DNA of 64,000 nt from Pseudomonas alkylphenolica (lineage in GTDB: Bacteria; Pseudomonadota; Gammaproteobacteria; Pseudomonadales; Pseudomonadaceae). Below are positions 33,571-42,030 of the stretch, in pieces. The notes below the pieces were generated by a model, which searched no databases, had not been told where the DNA came from, and saw only the letters and a list, made by a program, of their open reading frames with translations. Every line of letters begins with the position of its first letter. Within the stretch, counting starts at the first letter, position 1. The position numbers and the translations under genes are program-made. The stretch is taken from NCBI RefSeq assembly GCF_016009175.1, contig NZ_JADUCM010000008.1:1-64000 (forward strand). The letters are read 5' to 3'.

Positions 33571-34956
33571 TCAACGTTGCCAGGCCGGGGCGCTGGCACA
33601 ATCTTCACGGGCGCCACTGCCGACGGCATCGGCCAGGTCGGTCAGGTCGCGGCCACGGGTTTCGGTCGACAGCAGAGTGCCGAGCAGGGTCAGGCAGGCC
33701 AGCACCAGGGTATACAGCGCCAGCACCCAGTAGGCGCCACCGGCCAGGCCAACAAGGAAAATGCCGAGTATCGGTGCCAGGCCGCCGGAGAGCATGGCGC
33801 CGATTTCGCGGGCCAGGGCAACTCCGGAGTAGCGGTAGCGGTTGCCGAACAGTTCGGTGAAGTGCGCACATTGGGCGCCGAGCATGCTGTTGGCGCCGAG
33901 GGCGAAACCGCCGACTACGGCAATGCATACCAGCAGCGGTTCACCGCTGTCGATCATCCACCACGACGGGAACGCCCACAGCGCACAGAACAGCGCGCCA
34001 CCGCGGTACACCGCCAGGCGCCCGAAGCGGTCGGACAGCGCGCCGAACAGCGGCGTGGTCAACACGCTGAGGACGCTGGCGGCCAACACCGCATTGGTGC
34101 CGATGCTGATGAGGTTGCCACTACCGTCGGCCAGGTGACGGCTGGCGAAACCGGTCAAGAAGGCAATGGACACGGTGGCATACAGGGTCGAGCAGCCGGT
34201 CTCGGCCATGCGCATCAGGGTGGTGGCGAGCAGCGGGCGACGGGCATTGCGCAGCACCGTGCGCATAGGCGATTCGATCACGTGCTGTTGCTGGCTGAGC
34301 TGCTGGAATACCGGGCTCTCCTTGAGCTTGAGGCGAATCCAGATGGCCATGAAGATCAACACCACGCTGGCCAGGAAGGGCAGGCGCCAGCCCCAGTCGA
34401 GCAGTTGCTCACGGGTGAGCGAGGCGTCCAGCAGGCGGAAGGTGATAGTCGCCAGGGCCAGGCCGCTGAACACCCCGATAAAGGGCAGGGCGGCATAAAA
34501 GCCTCGGCGCTGGGGCGGCGCCAGTTCGGCCATCAGGGGGGCGGCCCCGGTTTGCTCGGCGCCGGCGCCGCAACCCTGCAGCAGGCGCAACAGCACCAGC
34601 AAGACGGCGCCCACCGGGCCGGTTGGCAGCAGGCCGATCAGGGTGGTGGCGGTGCCCATCAGGGCGATGGTCAGCAGCAGTACCAGCTTGCGTCCTTTGC
34701 GGTCGCCCAGCGAGCCGAAGAACAGCCCGCCGAACGGCCGTGCCAGAAAGCCTGCGCCATAGGTGGCGAAGCTGGCCAGCAGCGCGCCGGTGGTGCCCAG
34801 TGAGGGGAAGAAAATGTGGCCGAAGACCAGTGCCGAGGCCAGGCCATAGATGGCGAAATCGTAGTACTCAAGGGCACTGCCAATGGCGCCGGTGTAGATC
34901 GCCCGGCGCAGCTGGCGCGGGTCGGGCGTGGGGGAGACCTTAGCCTCGGTAGTCAT
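33571..34956 (-). CDS. MFS carrier, metabolite:H+ symporter (MHS) family
   Basis: This 461-residue inner-membrane protein with about twelve helices has the MHS signatures: the N-terminal GSALEYYDFAIYG block, GSLGDRKGRK between helices 2 and 3, and GALSDRFGR in the second half. Family members import organic acids such as shikimate, citrate and proline betaine. Between the XylX-like and IlvD-like genes it is the likely importer of the sugar acid they degrade. AGGC/GAGG lies about nine bases before the ATG at 34956. Confidence 0.85.
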   Translation of the reverse strand: MTTEAKVSPTPDPRQLRRAIYTGAIGSALEYYDFAIYGLASALVFGHIFFPSLGTTGALLASFATYGAGFLARPFGGLFFGSLGDRKGRKLVLLLTIALMGTATTLIGLLPTGPVGAVLLVLLRLLQGCGAGAEQTGAAPLMAELAPPQRRGFYAALPFIGVFSGLALATITFRLLDASLTREQLLDWGWRLPFLASVVLIFMAIWIRLKLKESPVFQQLSQQQHVIESPMRTVLRNARRPLLATTLMRMAETGCSTLYATVSIAFLTGFASRHLADGSGNLISIGTNAVLAASVLSVLTTPLFGALSDRFGRLAVYRGGALFCALWAFPSWWMIDSGEPLLVCIAVVGGFALGANSMLGAQCAHFTELFGNRYRYSGVALAREIGAMLSGGLAPILGIFLVGLAGGAYWVLALYTLVLACLTLLGTLLSTETRGRDLTDLADAVGSGAREDCASAPAWQR

Positions 34957-35005
34957 ATCATGCCTCGCTTTTATTGTTATGGGAGGTGCCGCGCGGTGCA
35001 GGTGT

Positions 35006-36187
35006 TCAGCGTTGCAGCAGCCCTCGCTCGGCGAGGTTGCGCATCAGCGCGCCGACCCCGAAGGTCCAGGGACTGGCCTGGTCGCTGCCGGTGACCTGAT
35101 TGTGCAGGCTGCCCAGCAACGGGCTGCTGATGCTCACCTGGTCGCCGGCCTTGTGGGTGAAGCCGGCGCCGGCATGGTCGCGGTCTTCAGTGGGTGCGAA
35201 CAGGGTGCCGAGGAACAGCAGAAAGCCGTCAGGGTACTGGTGGTTGGCGTTGAGGGTTTGCGCGGCCAGGTCTTGCGGGTCGCGGCTGATCTGGTTCATC
35301 GAACTGGTGCCGGCCAGGACAAAACCGTCGGCGCCTTGCACCTTGAGGTCCACCACGCATTGACGCACGGCGTCGAGGTCAAAGTGTTCGTCGAACAGGC
35401 GGATGAACGGGCCGATGGCGCACGAGGCATTGTTGTCTTTGGCCTTGCTCAACAGCAAGGCGCTGCGGCCCTCGAAGTCGCGCAGGTTGACGTCGTTGCC
35501 CAGGGTCGCGCCGTGAATGCGGCCACGGCTGTCGACCGCCAGCACCACTTCCGGCTCGGGATTGTTCCACTGCGATTCCGGGTGCACACCGATCAGGCTG
35601 CCGCTGCCGACGGCGGACAGCACCGGCGCTTTGGTGAACACCTCGGCGTCGGGGCCGATGCCCACTTCCAGGTACTGCGACCACATGCCTTGTTCGATCA
35701 GCAAGGCCTTGAGCGCCATGGCCTTGTCCGAGCCAGGCGTGATGTTGCGCAGGTTGTTGCCGATCACCGCCTGCACGGTGGCACGCACGGCTTCTGCCTT
35801 GGCGGCATCGCCACCGGCCTGCTCCTCGATCACCCGTTCGATCATGCTCGCGGCAAAGGTCACGCCGGCGGCCTTGATCACTTGCAGGTCCAGCGGTGCC
35901 AACAGGTGGGGGCGGGCGGGGTCGGCATGGGCGCCGGTGTTGGCCAGCAGGGACTCGACGCTGCAAACGAACGTGCCGGGCGTACTGCGCAGCGCCTGCA
36001 GCGGTGCTTCTTGCTCAAGCAGCTCGCTGAGGGTGGCGAAGCGCGCCGACAGGTCGAACACACCGTCAGTGCGCAGGACGATCGGCGAGGGGCCGGCAAC
36101 CGTGCCGGGAATCCAGGCGCGGCCGATCAGCGTACCGGCAAGGCCATCGTCAGGCAGGGTATTGGCGGGGGTCAGGGTTAGCGGCAT
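35006..36187 (-). CDS. FAH-family 2-keto-3-deoxypentonate dehydratase (XylX-like)
   Basis: This 393-residue protein has a long N-terminal extension before the fumarylacetoacetase catalytic fold (about 185-385; metal-binding acidic residues in NNPEPEVVLAVDSRG, then GNDVNLRDFEG). Size and order fit XylX, which dehydrates 2-keto-3-deoxy-D-xylonate to 2-oxoglutarate semialdehyde in the Weimberg pathway. The neighbouring IlvD-type enzyme and semialdehyde dehydrogenase would supply the steps before and after. A GTG at 36196 is possible; the ATG at 36187 is preferred. The divergent LysR lies 114 bases away. Confidence 0.82.
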   Translation of the reverse strand: MPLTLTPANTLPDDGLAGTLIGRAWIPGTVAGPSPIVLRTDGVFDLSARFATLSELLEQEAPLQALRSTPGTFVCSVESLLANTGAHADPARPHLLAPLDLQVIKAAGVTFAASMIERVIEEQAGGDAAKAEAVRATVQAVIGNNLRNITPGSDKAMALKALLIEQGMWSQYLEVGIGPDAEVFTKAPVLSAVGSGSLIGVHPESQWNNPEPEVVLAVDSRGRIHGATLGNDVNLRDFEGRSALLLSKAKDNNASCAIGPFIRLFDEHFDLDAVRQCVVDLKVQGADGFVLAGTSSMNQISRDPQDLAAQTLNANHQYPDGFLLFLGTLFAPTEDRDHAGAGFTHKAGDQVSISSPLLGSLHNQVTGSDQASPWTFGVGALMRNLAERGLLQR

Positions 36188-36203
36188 GGCAAGCACTCTC
36201 GGT

Positions 36204-36282
36204 TCGATAAAAGCTGCACGCTAGGGAGGACTGTCGATAAACTCCAATGGCATAATCTCACCACTCGATAACAACAGGTTAT
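36204..36282. promoter_or_regulatory. Three TCGATAA repeats in the divergent sugar-acid promoter
   Basis: TCGATAA occurs at 36204-36210, 36234-36240 and 36265-36271. The last copy extends into ATAAC-N5-GTTAT (36268-36282), a dyad of the T-N11-A LysR type. The repeats lie between the XylX-like and lysR starts and are the likely operator set. Confidence 0.55.
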
Positions 36283-36301
36283 TGCACCAAAGGCGGATGC
36301 C

Positions 36302-37261
36302 ATGTCGGACCTCTCGTTTTCGCACTTCTGCAACTGGCTCAAGTTTCGTCACCTGGTGTTGATCGACACCCTCGGTCGCACCCGCAACATGCACCTGGCT
36401 GCGCAACAGATGAACCTCAGCCAGCCGGCCATCAGCAAGATGCTCAAGGAAATCGAGAACCTGCTGGGGTTTGCCGTGTTCGAGCGCCAGCCGCGCAGCA
36501 TGCCGCCCACGGCGCTGGGCGAGCAGGTGGTGCGCTACGCCCAGGTGGCGCTCAACGATGCGCACAACTTCGTCGACCACATCGCCAGCCTGCGCGAGGG
36601 CGGGCACGGGCATTTGAAGGTGGGCGGTATTTTTGCCGCGACGGCGGTGGCACTGCCGGACGCCATCGTGCAGATCAAGCAGCGCTGGCCACTGCTGTCG
36701 ATCGAGGTGGTGGAGCAGACCAGCGATCACCTGATGGCCATGCTTGATGAAAAAATCCTTCACCTGGCGGTGGCGCGCTTCACCGACCAGGCCCAGTGCC
36801 AGCGCTTCGATTTCCAGCCGCTGGCACCGGAGCCGTTCTGCTTTGTCGTCAACCATCAGCACCCGTTGCTCGACGTCGGCGCCGTGACCTTGCCGCAGTT
36901 GCTGGAATGGCCGTGGATTCTCTACCCGAAAGGCACGCCGATCCGTGGGCGCATGGAGCGTGCCTTTGCCGAAGCCGGCGTGTCGGTGCCGCGCAACACC
37001 ATCGATACCATTTCCATGCAGACCTTCCTCAAAGTACTGCAGGGCGGGCCGATGATCGGCATGCTGCCCCAGGCCATGGTCGAGCCGCACCTGAGCAGCG
37101 GCGTGTTGCGCACCCTCGACACGCCGCTGCACCTGGCACCGCAGGACTACGGCATCCTCACCCGCAAAGGCGAGCCGCTGGTCGGCTCGGCGCTGGAGTT
37201 TGCCGAGATCCTCATGGCCGATGCGCGCAAGGCGCGTGAGCGGCTGGAGGGCGTGCGATAG
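36302..37261 (+). CDS. LysR-family regulator of the sugar-acid cluster
   Basis: This 319-residue LysR protein has its helix-turn-helix at about 20-75 (MNLSQPAISKMLKEIENLLG) and its effector domain at about 103-310. The extended N-terminus (FCNWLKFRHLVLIDTLG) and KMLKEIE match the GbpR subgroup that senses sugars and sugar acids in other proteobacteria. It sits exactly between the minus-strand dehydratase unit and the plus-strand dehydrogenase unit, and CGATAA-type repeats flank it on both sides, so it probably controls both. Confidence 0.88.
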   Translation: MSDLSFSHFCNWLKFRHLVLIDTLGRTRNMHLAAQQMNLSQPAISKMLKEIENLLGFAVFERQPRSMPPTALGEQVVRYAQVALNDAHNFVDHIASLREGGHGHLKVGGIFAATAVALPDAIVQIKQRWPLLSIEVVEQTSDHLMAMLDEKILHLAVARFTDQAQCQRFDFQPLAPEPFCFVVNHQHPLLDVGAVTLPQLLEWPWILYPKGTPIRGRMERAFAEAGVSVPRNTIDTISMQTFLKVLQGGPMIGMLPQAMVEPHLSSGVLRTLDTPLHLAPQDYGILTRKGEPLVGSALEFAEILMADARKARERLEGVR

Positions 37262-37268
37262 CCAGGGG

Positions 37269-37322
37269 TTATCGCTCGATCCACAAATGCCATTGGGAAA
37301 GAATCGCTCGCCTGCCTAGATT
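37269..37322 (+). promoter_or_regulatory. Candidate promoter of the semialdehyde dehydrogenase operon
   Basis: TTGGGA (37293-37298) and TAGATT (37317-37322) are separated by 18 bases. TTATCG, the reverse of the CGATAA repeat, lies at 37269-37274, about 55-60 bases before the expected start, where LysR activators bind. Confidence 0.45.
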
Positions 37323-37358
37323 AGCCACCAGTCTCTTCAACAGGTTTCAGGAGCGTTC

Positions 37359-38942
37359 ATGTCTCAACATGCTGGATACAACTTCATTGGCGCCACCCGC
37401 AGCGCCGCCGGCAGCCTGACCTTGCACAGTGTCGATGCCAGCACCGGTGAAGCGCTGCCCATTGCTTTTTACCAGGCCACCGCCGAAGAAGTCGACGCTG
37501 CCGCCCTGGCTGCGGCAGCTGCTTATCCTGAGTTTCGTGCGTTGGCACCGGCACGCCGTGCCGAGTTCCTCGAAGCCATCGCCGGTGAACTGGATGCCCT
37601 GGGTGAGGACTTCATCCACACCGTCTGCCGCGAAACCGCTTTGCCTGCCGCGCGCATTCAGGGCGAGCGGGCCCGTACCAGCGGCCAGTTGCGGCTGTTC
37701 GCCAACGTCGTGCGCCGTGGCGACTTTCTTGGTGCGCGCATCGACCGCGCCCAACCACAACGTCAGCCACTGCCGCGCCTGGATATCCGTCAGTGCCGGC
37801 TCGGCCTGGGGCCGGTGGCCGTATTCGGCGCCAGTAACTTCCCGCTGGCGTTCTCCACCGCCGGGGGTGACACCGCCGCAGCGCTGGCCGCCGGTTGCCC
37901 GGTGGTGTTCAAGGCCCACAGTGGTCACATGGCCACGGCGCAGTTCGTCGCCGAAGCGATCCTGCGCGCCGCCGAGCGCTGCGCCATGCCGGACGGGGTG
38001 TTCAGCATGATTTTCGGCAGCGGGGTGGGTGAGGCGCTGGTCAAGCATCCGGCGATCCAGGCGGTAGGCTTTACCGGCTCGCTCAAAGGCGGTCGGGCCC
38101 TGTGCGACCTGGCGGCAGCGCGGCCGCAGCCGATTCCGGTGTTCGCCGAGATGAGCAGCAGCAACCCGCTGATCGTGCTGCCGCAGGCTCTGGCCGTGCG
38201 CGGTGAGCGCATCGCCGGTGAACTTGCCGCATCGGTGGTGCTCGGCTGCGGGCAGTTCTGCACCAACCCGGGGTTGATCCTGGGTGTGCGTTCGGCGGAT
38301 TTCAGCGCGCTCATCGAGCACCTGCGTGGGCTCATGGCCGACCAGGCGCCGCAAACCATGCTCAACGCCGGCACCTTGCGCAGCTACACCCATGGCCTCA
38401 ACGCGCTCAACGACCATCCCGGCTTTTGTCACCTGGCCGGCGCCGAGCAGCAGGGCAACCAGGCCCGGCCACAGCTCTATCAGGCGCAGGCGCAGTGCCT
38501 GCTCGACGCCGATCCGCTGCTGCAGGAAGAAGTGTTCGGCCCGGTCACGGTGGTGGTCGAACTCGCCGACCGCGCGCAGTTGCTGCAGGCCCTGCAGGCC
38601 CTCGGCGGGCAACTGACGGCGAGCCTGATCGGCGAGGCCGATGACCTGGCGCAGGCCGCCGATCTGGTGGCGCTGCTCGAGCACAAGGCCGGCCGCCTGC
38701 TGGTCAATGGCTACCCGACGGGGGTCGAGGTCTGCGATGCGATGGTACATGGCGGCCCGTACCCGGCCACCTCCGACAGCCGCGGCACCTCGGTGGGCAG
38801 CCTGGCCATCGAGCGCTTCCTGCGCCCGGTGTGCTACCAGAACTTCCCCGAGGCGCTGCTGCCAGCGGCCTTGCACAATGCCAACCCGCTGGGCCTGTTG
38901 CGCCTGATCGACGGCCAGCCAAGCCGCGAACCGATTCTCTGA
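37359..38942 (+). CDS. 2-oxoglutarate semialdehyde (2,5-dioxovalerate) dehydrogenase
   Basis: This 527-residue NADP-type aldehyde dehydrogenase has catalytic Asn160 (FGASNFPLAF), Glu264 (FAEMSSSNP) and the nucleophile Cys301 (GCGQFCTNPG). The segment FAEMSSSNP and the length are those of ketoglutarate semialdehyde dehydrogenases in sugar-acid and hydroxyproline pathways. It would oxidise the XylX product to 2-oxoglutarate. CAGGAG lies upstream of the ATG. A strong hairpin separates it from the next carrier gene. Confidence 0.9.
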   Translation: MSQHAGYNFIGATRSAAGSLTLHSVDASTGEALPIAFYQATAEEVDAAALAAAAAYPEFRALAPARRAEFLEAIAGELDALGEDFIHTVCRETALPAARIQGERARTSGQLRLFANVVRRGDFLGARIDRAQPQRQPLPRLDIRQCRLGLGPVAVFGASNFPLAFSTAGGDTAAALAAGCPVVFKAHSGHMATAQFVAEAILRAAERCAMPDGVFSMIFGSGVGEALVKHPAIQAVGFTGSLKGGRALCDLAAARPQPIPVFAEMSSSNPLIVLPQALAVRGERIAGELAASVVLGCGQFCTNPGLILGVRSADFSALIEHLRGLMADQAPQTMLNAGTLRSYTHGLNALNDHPGFCHLAGAEQQGNQARPQLYQAQAQCLLDADPLLQEEVFGPVTVVVELADRAQLLQALQALGGQLTASLIGEADDLAQAADLVALLEHKAGRLLVNGYPTGVEVCDAMVHGGPYPATSDSRGTSVGSLAIERFLRPVCYQNFPEALLPAALHNANPLGLLRLIDGQPSREPIL

Positions 38943-38952
38943 CGGCTGCACC

Positions 38953-38973
38953 ACCGGGCGCCTGGCGCCCGGT
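38953..38973 (+). terminator. Intra-cluster GC hairpin without T run
   Basis: ACCGGGCGCC and GGCGCCCGGT are perfect inverted arms around one base (realistically an 8-bp stem with a 5-base loop). It lies between the dehydrogenase and the second carrier. With no T tract it would reduce read-through or protect the 3-prime end, lowering expression of the downstream branch. Confidence 0.5.
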
Positions 38974-39026
38974 ACTCGATCCATAACAACAATCAGGCAT
39001 GCCCGACATGCCGAGGGGTCACAACG

Positions 39027-40406
39027 ATGCACACACAACCTGAGCACCTGGCGTCAGCGCCTGCCCACGATCCGGGGTTTGAAGACCGGACTTACCGCAA
39101 AGTCATCCTGCGTATCCTGCCGGTGTTGCTGCTGTGCTACATGGCGGCCTACCTGGATCGCGTCAACATCGGTTTTGCCAAGCTGGACATGCTCAACGAC
39201 CTGCAGTTCAGCAACACGGTCTACGCCCTGGGCGCCAGCGTGTTCTTCTGGGGCTACTTCCTCTTCGAGGTGCCCAGCAACCTGTTGCTGCACCGCTACG
39301 GCGCCCGCTTCTGGATCGCGCGGATCATGTTCAGCTGGGCGATCATTTCCATGGCGGTGGCCTTTACCGTGCCTTTGGCGGCGTTCTTCAATGTCGAGTC
39401 CAGCACCATGTTCTATGTGCTGCGCTTTCTGCTCGGCATTTGTGAAGCCGGGTTTTTCCCCGGGGTGATCCTGTACCTCAACTACTGGTTCCCGACCCAC
39501 CGGCAAAGCCGGGTGATGTCGGGCTTCCTGATTGCCATGCCGATCAGCCTGACCCTCGGCGGCGTGCTCTCCGGCTGGCTGATGACCGCCCTCAACGGCT
39601 GGCACGGCATGGCCGGCTGGCAGTGGATGCTGCTGATCGAAGGCATCCCCTCGGTGATCATGGCGGTGGTGGTGTTCACCTGCCTGTGCGACAACATCGA
39701 CAAGGCCCAGTGGTTGTCGAGCGAAGAGAAGCAGATGCTCAAGGCCAACCTGGTGCAGGACAACCACGGCAAGGCCTCGCGCCTGAGCGAGGTGTTCCTC
39801 AACAAGCGCGTGTGGCTTTTGGTGTTCATCCTGCTGACCTTCAACACCGGTTTCTACGGCCTGGCGTTCTGGATGCCGTCGATCATCAAGAGTGCCGGCA
39901 TTACCAGCAGCCTGGAAATCGGTTTGCTGACGGCCATTCCCTATGGCGTGGCAGTGGTGGCCATGCTGCTTAACGCCCGCCACTCCAACCGCACCGGCGA
40001 GCGCCGATTGCACGCGGCAATTCCGGCGTTCATCGGCGGTTGCGGACTGATCCTCAGTGCCTTCTTCGCGCACAACCTGGTGCTCTCGGTGCTGTTCCTG
40101 ACCGTCGCTGCTTCCGGCATCCTCAGCCTCATGCCGATTTTCTGGACCTTGCCCGGCACGGTGTTGTCCGGCGTTGCGGCAGCGGCGGGGATCGGCATGA
40201 TCAACGCCTTCGGCAACCTCTCGGGCTTCACCGGGTCGATGATCACCGCCGTGGCCGAGAACCTCACCGGCAACATCAACAACGGCACCTATGTGCTGGG
40301 CCTGTGCCTGTTTGCCAGCGGCCTGCTGATCCTGTCGATCCCGGCAGCCATGCTCGGCCAGCAACGCAGCGAGCCGAGCGCTGCGCTCAAGCTGGAGACG
40401 GTATGA
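39027..40406 (+). CDS. MFS carrier, anion:cation symporter (ACS) family
   Basis: This 459-residue carrier has twelve predicted helices and the ACS signatures AYLDRVNIGFAKLDM in helix 1, FEVPSNLLLHRYGARFWIAR, and the RFLLGICEAGFFPGVILYL stretch in helix 4. Relatives move glucarate, galactonate, tartrate and similar acids with protons. It is the second sugar-acid carrier of the cluster and is coupled to the SDR by a four-base overlap. The substrate may be a different acid from that of the MHS carrier. Confidence 0.88.
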   Translation: MHTQPEHLASAPAHDPGFEDRTYRKVILRILPVLLLCYMAAYLDRVNIGFAKLDMLNDLQFSNTVYALGASVFFWGYFLFEVPSNLLLHRYGARFWIARIMFSWAIISMAVAFTVPLAAFFNVESSTMFYVLRFLLGICEAGFFPGVILYLNYWFPTHRQSRVMSGFLIAMPISLTLGGVLSGWLMTALNGWHGMAGWQWMLLIEGIPSVIMAVVVFTCLCDNIDKAQWLSSEEKQMLKANLVQDNHGKASRLSEVFLNKRVWLLVFILLTFNTGFYGLAFWMPSIIKSAGITSSLEIGLLTAIPYGVAVVAMLLNARHSNRTGERRLHAAIPAFIGGCGLILSAFFAHNLVLSVLFLTVAASGILSLMPIFWTLPGTVLSGVAAAAGIGMINAFGNLSGFTGSMITAVAENLTGNINNGTYVLGLCLFASGLLILSIPAAMLGQQRSEPSAALKLETV

Positions 40407-41143
40407 ACCTCAAACACAAACGTGTGCTGGTGACGGCAGCGGGCCAGGGCATCGGCCTGGCCAGCGCCAGGGCCTTTGCCGAGGCTGGCGCCGAGGTGAT
40501 CGGCACCGATATCCACCTGGAGGCGTTGACTGAGCAGGCCGGCATTCAGGCGTACACGCTGGATGTCACCAGCGCAGAGGCCATTGATGCCCTGCGCGAT
40601 TCGCTGGGTGGCATCGATGTGCTGTTCAACTGCGCAGGCTATGTGCACAGCGGCAGCATCCTCGACTGTGACGAGCAGGCCTGGCAGCGTTCACTGGACC
40701 TCAACGTGACCGCCATGTACCGCATGATCCGCGCCTTCCTGCCGGGCATGCTGGAGCGCGGTGGCGGTTCGATCATCAACATGTCGTCGGTGGTCTCCAG
40801 CGTGAAAGCGGTACCCAACCGCTTTGCCTATGCTGCCAGCAAGGCGGCGGTGATCGGCCTGACCAAGGCAGTAGCGGCCGACTACATTGGCCAGGGTATA
40901 CGCTGCAATGCCATTTGCCCCGGCACCGTGGAGTCGCCGTCGCTGCATCAGCGCATTGCCGAGCAGGCTGCCGCCCAGGGCGTGAGTGCCGAGCAGGTCT
41001 ACCGGCAGTTTGTTGCCCGCCAGCCGATGGGCCGGCTGGGCACTGGCGAAGAGATCGCCCAGCTGGCGCTGTACCTGGGTAGCGATGCCTCGGCTTACAC
41101 CACCGGTGGCGTGCACCTGATCGATGGCGGCATGAGTATCTGA
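40403..41143 (+). CDS. SDR: 2-keto-3-deoxy-sugar-acid 4-dehydrogenase-like
   Basis: This 246-residue short-chain dehydrogenase has the NAD-binding TAAGQGIG motif at 11-18, the acidic Asp36 selecting NAD, and the catalytic Ser129, Tyr143 and Lys147. It resembles enzymes that oxidise the C4 hydroxyl of 2-keto-3-deoxy-L-fuconate or 2-keto-3-deoxypentonates to the 2,4-diketo acid. The next gene encodes exactly the hydrolase that cleaves such a product. The start overlaps the carrier stop (ATGA). Confidence 0.85.
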   Translation: MNLKHKRVLVTAAGQGIGLASARAFAEAGAEVIGTDIHLEALTEQAGIQAYTLDVTSAEAIDALRDSLGGIDVLFNCAGYVHSGSILDCDEQAWQRSLDLNVTAMYRMIRAFLPGMLERGGGSIINMSSVVSSVKAVPNRFAYAASKAAVIGLTKAVAADYIGQGIRCNAICPGTVESPSLHQRIAEQAAAQGVSAEQVYRQFVARQPMGRLGTGEEIAQLALYLGSDASAYTTGGVHLIDGGMSI

Positions 41144-41172
41144 ATTTCTTTTGAATCAAGCAGGAGACACCG

Positions 41173-42021
41173 ATGAAACTGTTGCGATATGGCGAGAAGG
41201 GCGCGGAGAAACCCGGCCTGCTGGACGCCTCACAGCGCATCCGCGACCTGAGTGGCGTGCTTGCGGACATCAACGGCGCCGCCCTTGAGCCGGCCAGCCT
41301 GGCGAAACTGGCCAGCCTTGATCCCGACAGCCTGCCGCTGGTTGAAGGCACGCCACGCATCGGCCCGTGCGTGGGCAACATCGGCAAGTTCATCTGCATC
41401 GGCCTGAACTATGCCGATCACGCTGCCGAGGCCGGCATGGCCGTGCCCAGCGAACCGATCATCTTCAACAAGTGGACCAGCGCCATTTGCGGCCCGAATG
41501 ACAACGTCGAGATTCCGCGTGGTTCGACCAAGACCGACTGGGAGGTCGAGCTGGGTGTGGTGATCGGCAAAGGTGGCCGCTACATCGACGAAGCCAATGC
41601 CATGGAGCATGTGGCCGGCTACTGCGTGATCAACGACGTGTCCGAGCGCGAGTGGCAACTTGAACGTGGTGGCACCTGGGACAAGGGCAAGGGCTTTGAC
41701 ACCTTCGGGCCGATCGGCCCGTGGCTCGTGACCCGCGACGAGGTGGCCGACCCGCACCAGCTGGACCTGTGGCTGGAGGTCGACGGCCATCGTTACCAGC
41801 ACGGCAATACCCGCACGCTGATCTTCCGCATTCCGCAACTGATCGCCTACCTGAGCCGCTGCATGAGCTTGCAGCCGGGCGATGTCATTTCCACCGGGAC
41901 GCCGCCCGGTGTCGGCATGGGCATCAAGCCTGCGCCGGTCTTCCTGCGCTCGGGGCAGACCATGCGCCTGGGTATCCAGGGGTTGGGTGAGCAACGCCAA
42001 GTCACTGTCCAGGCCGATTGA
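41173..42021 (+). CDS. FAH-family 2,4-diketo-3-deoxy-sugar-acid hydrolase
   Basis: This 282-residue protein has the catalytic FAH fold. The block IGKFICIGLNYADHAAEAGM leads into DWEVELGVVIGKGGRYI, where acidic residues bind the metal, and VINDVSEREWQLERGGTWDKGKGFDTFGP forms the lid. Close relatives cleave 2,4-diketo-3-deoxy-L-fuconate to pyruvate and lactate, or the pentonate analogue to pyruvate and glycolate; databases often mislabel them ureidoglycolate lyase. CAGGAG precedes the ATG. It follows the SDR that would make its substrate. Confidence 0.87.
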   Translation: MKLLRYGEKGAEKPGLLDASQRIRDLSGVLADINGAALEPASLAKLASLDPDSLPLVEGTPRIGPCVGNIGKFICIGLNYADHAAEAGMAVPSEPIIFNKWTSAICGPNDNVEIPRGSTKTDWEVELGVVIGKGGRYIDEANAMEHVAGYCVINDVSEREWQLERGGTWDKGKGFDTFGPIGPWLVTRDEVADPHQLDLWLEVDGHRYQHGNTRTLIFRIPQLIAYLSRCMSLQPGDVISTGTPPGVGMGIKPAPVFLRSGQTMRLGIQGLGEQRQVTVQAD

Positions 42022-42030
42022 GGGGCTGCA

